From Pseudomonadota bacterium (GTDB taxonomy: Bacteria; Pseudomonadota; Gammaproteobacteria; Burkholderiales; Thiobacillaceae): a DNA stretch of 10,521 bases. Numbering within the stretch: the first letter of the stretch is position 1; every line of letters starts with the position of its first letter. This document shows, piece after piece, positions 6,017 to 10,521 of the stretch. The notes under the pieces were generated by a model that had not been told where the DNA came from, made no database searches, and saw only the letters and a program-made list of their open reading frames with translations. The stretch spans positions 1 through 10,521 of the forward strand of contig JAJZRT010000077.1 of NCBI GenBank assembly GCA_021802595.1. The letters are read 5' to 3'. The translations under genes were made by a program, and so were the position numbers.

Positions 6017-6022
6017 TATACT
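6017..6022 (+). promoter_or_regulatory. Sigma-70 -10 element (TATACT) for the kinase-regulator operon
   Basis: TATACT matches TATAAT at 5 of 6 bases. The start would fall near 6029, leaving a leader of about 30 bases before the kinase start. The -35 region is poor (GTGTTA at 18 bp spacing matches three bases), which fits a regulated promoter. The spacer holds inverted repeat copy 3. Confidence 0.45.
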
Positions 6023-6057
6023 GGGGGCGTTGACGAGAGCGACTGGAGGGTCGAATC

Positions 6058-7575
6058 GTGATGCCGGCTATTCGCGGCGCTTTTCAGCGCCATTCCCTGC
6101 GGGGAAAAATCACGCTGGGCTATTACGCGGTGGCGGCGATCATTCTGGTGGCTTCCCTGTTCTTCGTGGGAGAGTTGCGCACGCTGGAAGCCCGGGTGGT
6201 CCTGGGGCAACGCGCCACCGATCTGTTCAACACCGTGCTGGAGATACGCCGGTTCGAGCGCAACTATTTCCTGCACCACCAGGCTGCCGACCTTGAGGAG
6301 AATGCGGCCTACATCAAGCGGGCCAATACCATGCTCACGGCCAATCGGACCGACTTCCTGGCGATTGCCACGCCGGCACGCCTGGGGGACTTGCACGCGC
6401 TCCTCGGCGACTATCAACGGCAGATGTCGGCTTTCGCCGCCGTCGACCCGCCGCCGCTCGAACGGGAACCCGGTGTGCGGGCACTGGGGCAGGAACTGGT
6501 GGCGATCGCGGAAGACATGGCCGGCGCGGAGCGGCGCCAGATCCAGACGACCCTGGCTTCGTTCCGCACCCTGCTGCTGGGGGTCATCGTGAGCATGGCG
6601 CTGCTGATCGTGGTCATCGGGCGTGCGCTGTCGCTGCGGGTCGTCCGGCCGTTGAAAGAGATGGAAGCGAGCGTCGCGGCGATCTCCGCCAACCGCCGCG
6701 AAACGCTCTCCGCACCGTCGAACGATCGCGAGATCCTGTCCATCATCACTGCCTTCAACCACATGCTGAAGGAACTGGACCTGCGGCAGAAATCGCTGAT
6801 GCGCTCGGAGCGGCTGGCTTCGCTGGGAACCATGCTTTCGGGGGTGGCCCATGAATTGAACAACCCGCTGTCGAACATCTCGACCTCCTGCCAGATCCTG
6901 CAGGAAGAGGTGGGCGAGTGCGATGCGGCGACACAGAAGATGTATCTGGCGCAGATCGACCAGCAGACCGAACGGGCGCGCAACATCGTTCGTTCGCTGC
7001 TGGACTTTTCGCGCGAGCGGGCCTTCCGCAAGGAACCGGTGCCGCTACGGGCGCTGGTCGCGCAGACGGTTGGCTTCGTGCGCGGCGAGATATCGGCCAA
7101 GTCGGTCGTGCACCTGTCCATTCCGGAGGATCTGAGCGTGCCGGCCGACGCGCAGCGTCTGCAGCAGGTATTCGTGAACCTGATCCGCAACGCCATGGAA
7201 GGCTTGGGCGCGCAAGGGCGGATCGACATTTCCGCACAGGTCGTGCAGGTCAGCGAACCTCCCCTGGGGACGGCGCTGGGCGAAGGATGCGAAACGAAAG
7301 GGGAAATGGTGGAAATCCGGGTGGCGGACAATGGGCCAGGCATCGGCCCGGACATCCTGCCACGCATTTTCGACCCCTTCTTCACCACCAAGGATGTCGG
7401 CCACGGCATGGGGCTGGGGCTGTTCGTGGTGTACAAAATCGTCGATGAGCATGGCGGCTGCATCGCCGTGCAGAGCGCGCCAGGGCAGGGCGCGACGTTC
7501 TGCATCCGCCTGCCGCCCGAGGGGCGGGATGCCGGGGCCGTGACGGGTGTGAACGAGGACCGGAGGGGGCAATGA
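6058..7575 (+). CDS. Membrane-bound sensor histidine kinase
   Basis: A 505-residue sensor kinase. Order of parts: cytoplasmic N-terminus; membrane helix at about 18-38; a periplasmic, mostly helical sensor region 40-170 containing EIRRFERNYFLHH, resembling four-helix-bundle sensors; second membrane helix 171-191; HAMP linker about 192-245; phosphoacceptor domain with H265 in GVAHELNNPLSN; and an ATPase domain with the N box (N378 in NLIRNA), G1 box DNGPGIG (D424), F box FDPFFTTK and G2 box GHGMGLGL (450-455). All catalytic boxes are intact. GTG 6058 lies seven bases from GGAGGG (6045-6050); ATG 6061 directly after it is equally possible. The stop overlaps the regulator's ATG, so the two form a cognate pair. 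The ligand is not evident from sequence. Confidence 0.93.
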   Translation: MMPAIRGAFQRHSLRGKITLGYYAVAAIILVASLFFVGELRTLEARVVLGQRATDLFNTVLEIRRFERNYFLHHQAADLEENAAYIKRANTMLTANRTDFLAIATPARLGDLHALLGDYQRQMSAFAAVDPPPLEREPGVRALGQELVAIAEDMAGAERRQIQTTLASFRTLLLGVIVSMALLIVVIGRALSLRVVRPLKEMEASVAAISANRRETLSAPSNDREILSIITAFNHMLKELDLRQKSLMRSERLASLGTMLSGVAHELNNPLSNISTSCQILQEEVGECDAATQKMYLAQIDQQTERARNIVRSLLDFSRERAFRKEPVPLRALVAQTVGFVRGEISAKSVVHLSIPEDLSVPADAQRLQQVFVNLIRNAMEGLGAQGRIDISAQVVQVSEPPLGTALGEGCETKGEMVEIRVADNGPGIGPDILPRIFDPFFTTKDVGHGMGLGLFVVYKIVDEHGGCIAVQSAPGQGATFCIRLPPEGRDAGAVTGVNEDRRGQ

Positions 7576-8936
7576 TGGATGCAAGCCTGCTGATTGTGGA
7601 CGACGAGGAGATCGCCCTGCGAAATCTCCAGCATGTGATGGAAAAGGAAGGCTACCGGGTCACTGCCGCCCAGAGCGGTGCGGCCGCGGTCTCGCTGCTC
7701 GAATCGCAGCGATTCGACGTGGTGCTCACCGATCTGCGCATGGAAGGCGTTGACGGCATGGACGTGCTGAAGAAAAGCCGCGAACTGCAGCCGGAGGCCG
7801 AAGTCATCTTCATTACCGGCTTCGCGACGGCGGAGTCCGCCGTGCAGGCGCTGAAGTATGGCGCGTTCTACTACATCGCCAAGCCGTTCCGCCTTGACGA
7901 GGTGCGCAAGGTCGTGGCCGAGGCGCTGGCGAAGGTCGGCCTGCGCCGCGAGAACGAGGAATTGCGCCGCGAGGTGGAGGGCTATCGGGAGGGCGAGGGC
8001 ATCGTCACCCAGGACGTCATGGTGCAGCGTCTGCTGGAGGTGGCGCGACAGATCGCGCCGACGGACTGCAGTGTGCTCATCACGGGCGAGAGCGGAACCG
8101 GCAAGGAACTGTTTGCGAAATATCTGCACAAGCACAGCACCCGGGCCGAGGGGCCCTACGTTGCGATCAACTGCGGCGCATTCAGCGAGCAGCTGCTGGC
8201 GAACGAGCTGTTCGGGCATGAGAAGGGGGCGTTTACCGGTGCCACCACGCTGAAGAAGGGCCTCATCGAGGTGAGTTCGGGCGGCACGCTGTTTCTCGAT
8301 GAGGTGACGGAAATGGCGCCGTCGATGCAGGTCAAGCTGCTGCGCGTGCTGCAGGAAAAGGAAGTGCTGCGGGTGGGCGGGACGCGGCCGGTGAAGTGCG
8401 ACGTGCGGGTGCTGGCGGCCACCAATCGTGATGTCGGCGAGGCGGTGAAGAATGGCAGTTTCCGCGAAGACCTCTATTTCCGGCTGAACGTGGTGAATCT
8501 GCACATCCCGCCGTTGTCACAGCGGAAGGGCGACATTCCCCTGCTCGCCCAGCATTTCCTGCTCAAATACGCGAGCCAGATGAAAAAGCCGGTGACGCGG
8601 ATCTCCGCGGAGGTGATGGCATTGCTCGTGGACTATCCGTTCCCGGGCAATGTCCGCGAACTGGAAAACCTGATCGAGCGGGGCACCGCCATGGCGCAAG
8701 GCGATTCGATCGAGGTGGCGCACCTGCCGGAGACGCTGCAGAAAAGGGAGGGTTTCGACTTCCGCATGATCGGGGGGCGCCTGCCCACGCTGGAGGAGCA
8801 GGAACAAACCTACATCAGCCGGGTGCTGGACGAGGTGAACGGCAACCAGACGGTGGCGGCGCAGATTCTCGGCATCAACCGCGCCTCCTTGTGGCGCAAG
8901 CTCAAGGCGCGACGGAGCGGGGAGTCGTCTGGCTAG
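7572..8936 (+). CDS. NtrC-family sigma-54-dependent response regulator
   Basis: A 454-residue response regulator with three domains. The receiver domain (about 1-120) has the acidic pair D10/D11, phosphorylation site D54 (LTDLRM), T82 and K104. The AAA+ domain (about 145-385) has Walker A GESGTGKE (172-179), the sigma-54 contact loop GAFTGA (219-224) and Walker B with D243-E244. The C-terminal Fis-type helix-turn-helix lies in the last 45 residues (NQTVAAQILGINRASLWRKL). The intact GAFTGA indicates a true sigma-54 activator. It starts at ATG 7572, overlapping the kinase stop by 4 bp, or ATG 7575; GGAGG at 7562-7566 serves either. Likely targets are the sigma-54 promoter at 5820-5835 and its upstream repeats (inference). 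It resembles AtoC/ZraR-type proteins; I do not assign a specific name. Confidence 0.95.
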   Translation: MMDASLLIVDDEEIALRNLQHVMEKEGYRVTAAQSGAAAVSLLESQRFDVVLTDLRMEGVDGMDVLKKSRELQPEAEVIFITGFATAESAVQALKYGAFYYIAKPFRLDEVRKVVAEALAKVGLRRENEELRREVEGYREGEGIVTQDVMVQRLLEVARQIAPTDCSVLITGESGTGKELFAKYLHKHSTRAEGPYVAINCGAFSEQLLANELFGHEKGAFTGATTLKKGLIEVSSGGTLFLDEVTEMAPSMQVKLLRVLQEKEVLRVGGTRPVKCDVRVLAATNRDVGEAVKNGSFREDLYFRLNVVNLHIPPLSQRKGDIPLLAQHFLLKYASQMKKPVTRISAEVMALLVDYPFPGNVRELENLIERGTAMAQGDSIEVAHLPETLQKREGFDFRMIGGRLPTLEEQEQTYISRVLDEVNGNQTVAAQILGINRASLWRKLKARRSGESSG

Positions 8937-8946
8937 GCGCGTGCCG

Positions 8947-9282
8947 TCAGGCGTTGCGGCCCGGCAGGCCCTGCGCGAGCTTTTCCATGAAACCGGCGTG
9001 CATGGCCTCGGCCTTGTGGAATGCCGCAATGAGTTCTTCGGCGTCGGTCGTCAGCCGGCTGCCGGCCGGACCGCTCGCGACGAGCGGCGCACCCCATGCG
9101 TCGTTCATGGCGTCGACCGCGTCCCACGCAGCCTTGTAGCTCATCTTCATCGCCTTGGCGGCCCTGGAAATGGAGCCGGTTTCGCGGATGCGATGCAACA
9201 GTTCAACGCGTCCCCGGCCGAGAAAATTCCTGCCGTCCAGCGTCAGCCAGAAACGGCCATCTGCCCTGAGTTGCCTGTTCAT
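8947..9282 (-). CDS. ModE-type winged helix-turn-helix regulator lacking the molybdate-binding domain
   Basis: A 111-residue protein consisting only of the LysR-like DNA-binding domain of ModE (GRGRVELLHRIRETGSISRA, then AAKAMKMSYKAAWDAVDAMN, then the wing and a helical tail). Full ModE carries two C-terminal Mop/TOBE domains that bind molybdate; none is present here and the reading frame ends naturally, so it is a single-domain family member, not a truncation. Start ATG 9282 fits the family; a further ATG at 9306 would add eight unrelated residues. Neither has a Shine-Dalgarno. A TACACT box (minus strand 9294-9289) is placed so that transcription would begin at the ATG, suggesting a leaderless message. 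It converges on the response regulator with a 10-bp gap and diverges from the DUF302 gene. Targets are unknown. Confidence 0.88.
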   Translation of the reverse strand: MNRQLRADGRFWLTLDGRNFLGRGRVELLHRIRETGSISRAAKAMKMSYKAAWDAVDAMNDAWGAPLVASGPAGSRLTTDAEELIAAFHKAEAMHAGFMEKLAQGLPGRNA

Positions 9283-9288
9283 GCGGCG

Positions 9289-9294
9289 AGTGTA
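9289..9294 (-). promoter_or_regulatory. Possible -10 box (TACACT) giving a leaderless ModE-like mRNA
   Basis: TACACT on the minus strand matches the -10 consensus at 4 of 6 bases and ends six bases before ATG 9282, so the start site would be at or next to the A of the start codon. No recognisable -35 was seen at 16-18 bp spacing. Confidence 0.22.
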
Positions 9295-9361
9295 GCAAAC
9301 GACCATTGCAGTCCGGCCGCGCGCGGCAGAAAATCACGGCTTGCAATATCAGGAGCATGTC

Positions 9362-9820
9362 ATGAAAAAATTCCTCGTCGGGTGCGCGATCGCGTGCCTG
9401 CCGTTTTCCGCAATGGCAGCCGATGCCTACACGGCCCTGTTCAAGACCCAGGGGACGTTCCAGGATGTGCGTGACTCGCTGCAGTTCGCGATCGAGGGCA
9501 AGGGGCTCAAGATCAATCACACCAACAGGATTGCCGAAATGCTGGCACGCACCGGCCCGGAGATCGGCGCGACCCGGCAGGTATACGTGGACGGCGAGCA
9601 GTTCGAATTCTGCAGCGCCACCCTGTCCCGCAAGATGATGGAAGCCGACCCGAATGCGATAGTCATGTGTCCCTACATCGTGTCGGTGTACACCGTTCCG
9701 AACGACAAGAGCGTCTACATTGCCTACCGCAAGCCAGGGCCCACCAGGAACCCGGCGCTGAAGAAGGCGCTGGCCGACGTCGAGAAACTGCTCAGGGACA
9801 TCGTCAGCGAGGCGATGTGA
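9362..9820 (+). CDS. Secreted DUF302 family protein
   Basis: A 152-residue protein with a clear signal peptide (MKKFLVGCAIACLPFSAMA, cut before ADAYTAL) and a DUF302 domain over the rest. Family features are the FQDVRDSLQFAIEGKGL stretch, the HTNRIAEML segment, and the core FEFCSATLSRKMM followed by VMCPYIVSVY. The cysteines C84 and C103 may be close in the fold and could bind a metal or form a disulfide; this is inference. The function of DUF302 is not established. AGGAG (9351-9355) lies six bases before the ATG. It diverges from the ModE-like regulator across a gap of about 80 bp, so that regulator could control it, and it is followed by crcB after about 105 bp. Confidence 0.85.
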   Translation: MKKFLVGCAIACLPFSAMAADAYTALFKTQGTFQDVRDSLQFAIEGKGLKINHTNRIAEMLARTGPEIGATRQVYVDGEQFEFCSATLSRKMMEADPNAIVMCPYIVSVYTVPNDKSVYIAYRKPGPTRNPALKKALADVEKLLRDIVSEAM

Positions 9821-9857
9821 TGGCGCTGCAGTCAAGTCCTGCCCGGCGCGTACATTC

Positions 9858-9929
9858 GGAGGGCGGCGATGAATCGGGCGGCTGCATTAGAATGGCGGCA
9901 TGATTCCGTCAACCGTCCCGCAAACATGA
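9858..9929 (+). promoter_or_regulatory. crcB leader: competing start signals, possible promoter and 9-codon leader ORF
   Basis: GGAGGG (9858-9863) sits five bases before an in-frame ATG at 9869, which would lengthen CrcB by 19 polar residues. TAGAAT (9888-9893) is a possible -10 box with an inferred start near 9900, where another ATG opens a 9-codon frame (MIPSTVPQT) whose TGA (9927-9929) overlaps the family-typical crcB ATG at 9926 as ATGA. The ATG at 9926 itself has no Shine-Dalgarno, so coupling to that short frame could load ribosomes. These are alternatives; the sequence alone does not decide. Confidence 0.3.
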
Positions 9930-10300
9930 GTGCTTTTCTCGCCATCGGCCTGGGGGCGGCCATCGGTGCTTGGCTGCGCTGGGGGCTGGGGCTGTGGCTG
10001 AACCCGGTCTTTCCCGCGATGCCGCTGGGCACGCTGGCGGCGAATCTGATCGGCGGCTACGTCATCGGCGTGTCGATCGCCTGGTTTGCCGAGCATCCTG
10101 GCCTGCCGCCGGAAGCACGGCTGTTCATGATCACCGGCCTGCTCGGCGGGCTGACCACGTTCTCCACGTTCTCCGCCGAGGTCGTCACTGCACTGATGCG
10201 CGGCCTCTGGCTGACCGGCGGCCTGATTGCCCTGACCCACATGACCGGTTCCTTCGTCGCCACCGCGTTGGGGTTTTATACGATGAGGTTCTTCAGATGA
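9926..10300 (+). CDS. crcB: Fluoride channel CrcB/FluC
   Basis: A 124-residue, four-helix membrane protein of the Fluc family. Dual-topology dimers of this family form a fluoride-selective channel that lowers cytoplasmic fluoride. Diagnostic segments are [10 protein letters not shown] at the N-terminus, [16 protein letters not shown] with its conserved asparagine, and [15 protein letters not shown], which contains the TFSTFS phenylalanine track of the pore. The start at ATG 9926 places the first residues as in E. coli CrcB and gives the usual length. The in-frame ATG 9869 has a better Shine-Dalgarno and would give 143 residues, so the start is open. The stop overlaps the DUF190 start by 4 bp. 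No convincing fluoride riboswitch was found upstream. Confidence 0.94.
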   Translation: MSAFLAIGLGAAIGAWLRWGLGLWLNPVFPAMPLGTLAANLIGGYVIGVSIAWFAEHPGLPPEARLFMITGLLGGLTTFSTFSAEVVTALMRGLWLTGGLIALTHMTGSFVATALGFYTMRFFR

Positions 10301-10521
10301 ACGTTGTCTGTCTGCAGGTGTTCGTGTCCGAGGCCAGCCGCCATCATGGCAAGCTGACCTACGAGTGGCTGCTCGATGCCGCGCAGCAGCTCGGCATTGG
10401 CGGGGGCTCGGCGTTCCAGGCGCTGGCCGGATTTGGCCGTCACGGCCGCCATCACGATGCCGGCTTCTTCGAACTGGCGGGCGAGCTGCCGGTGGTGGTG
10501 GAGTTCTTCGTCGAAAGTGAA
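10297..10521 (+). CDS. DUF190 family protein, 5' part (runs off the window)
   Basis: The first 75 codons of a gene that continues beyond the right edge. The visible sequence fits DUF190, small cytoplasmic PII-like proteins often encoded next to crcB: an early [19 protein letters not shown], then a [16 protein letters not shown] loop with several histidines, and [13 protein letters not shown]. The ATG overlaps the crcB stop (ATGA) and GAGG (10285-10288) lies eight bases before it, so crcB and this gene are translationally linked. A supporting role in fluoride resistance is inferred from this context only. DUF190 proteins are typically a little over 100 residues, so most of the gene is visible. 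Confidence 0.85.
   Translation, partial: MNVVCLQVFVSEASRHHGKLTYEWLLDAAQQLGIGGGSAFQALAGFGRHGRHHDAGFFELAGELPVVVEFFVESE

Noticed and set aside
6414..8504. A 696-codon open frame on the minus strand, opposite the kinase and regulator genes
   Set aside because: Same explanation: a shadow of two well-supported genes, with no ribosome site and no family resemblance.
8947..9282. Truncated modE pseudogene
   Set aside because: The frame is intact and ends cleanly; single-domain ModE-type regulators are a known form, and no remnant of a Mop domain is visible downstream (the response regulator gene begins 10 bp away).
9861..9910. Fluoride riboswitch upstream of crcB
   Set aside because: GGCGATG, a GAATC/GATTC pairing and a GCTGC/GCGGC hairpin recall parts of the crcB motif, but the CGCC strand needed to close the conserved pseudoknot is absent, the region overlaps a possible promoter and an in-frame coding extension, and no terminator follows. 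A covariance-model search of this region would settle it.

Overview
The window comes from a high-GC proteobacterial chromosome, most likely a betaproteobacterium. The grounds are strong G/C bias at third codon positions, the gene families present, and compact operons with ATGA overlaps. I cannot name a genus. No rRNA, tRNA, CRISPR array, insertion sequence or phage gene was seen.

Layout. (1) 1-1065: molybdenum cofactor operon, with the 3' end of moeA, then moaD and moaE. (2) 1220-1756: diheme cytochrome b561. (3) 1757-2144: a 388-bp gap with a hairpin directly after the b561 gene and a near-consensus sigma-54 promoter facing the next gene. (4) 2145-2747: secreted YceI-family protein. (5) 2766-4730: RlhA, the U32-family enzyme that hydroxylates cytidine in 23S rRNA. 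(6) 5529-4782 region, minus strand: DUF599 membrane protein (4782-5531), preceded by a 65-codon unknown gene (5581-5778). (7) 5779-6057: AT-rich divergent control region. (8) 6058-8936: membrane histidine kinase and NtrC-type sigma-54 response regulator, overlapping by 4 bp. (9) 8947-9282, minus: ModE-type DNA-binding domain protein without a molybdate-binding part. (10) 9362-9820: secreted DUF302 protein. (11) 9926-10521: fluoride channel CrcB/FluC and the start of a DUF190 protein.

The most interesting part is 5532-8936. The control region between the small minus-strand gene and the kinase holds three copies of a 15-bp inverted repeat, GTTGC-N5-GCAAC (two perfect, one with one changed base). 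They lie about 100, 165 and 200 bp upstream of the start inferred from a good -24/-12 sigma-54 promoter that reads into the 65-codon gene and then DUF599. The adjacent regulator has the GAFTGA loop needed to activate sigma-54 polymerase. One repeat also fills the spacer of a probable sigma-70 promoter for the kinase gene. Together this reads as a self-contained circuit: the kinase and regulator control their own operon and switch on a small unknown protein plus a membrane protein. The wiring is an inference from sequence. The ligand and the function of the targets are unknown.

A second sigma-54 promoter candidate lies upstream of yceI, without clear copies of the same repeat. The remaining genes are conserved housekeeping or accessory functions (molybdopterin synthesis, rRNA modification, fluoride export).
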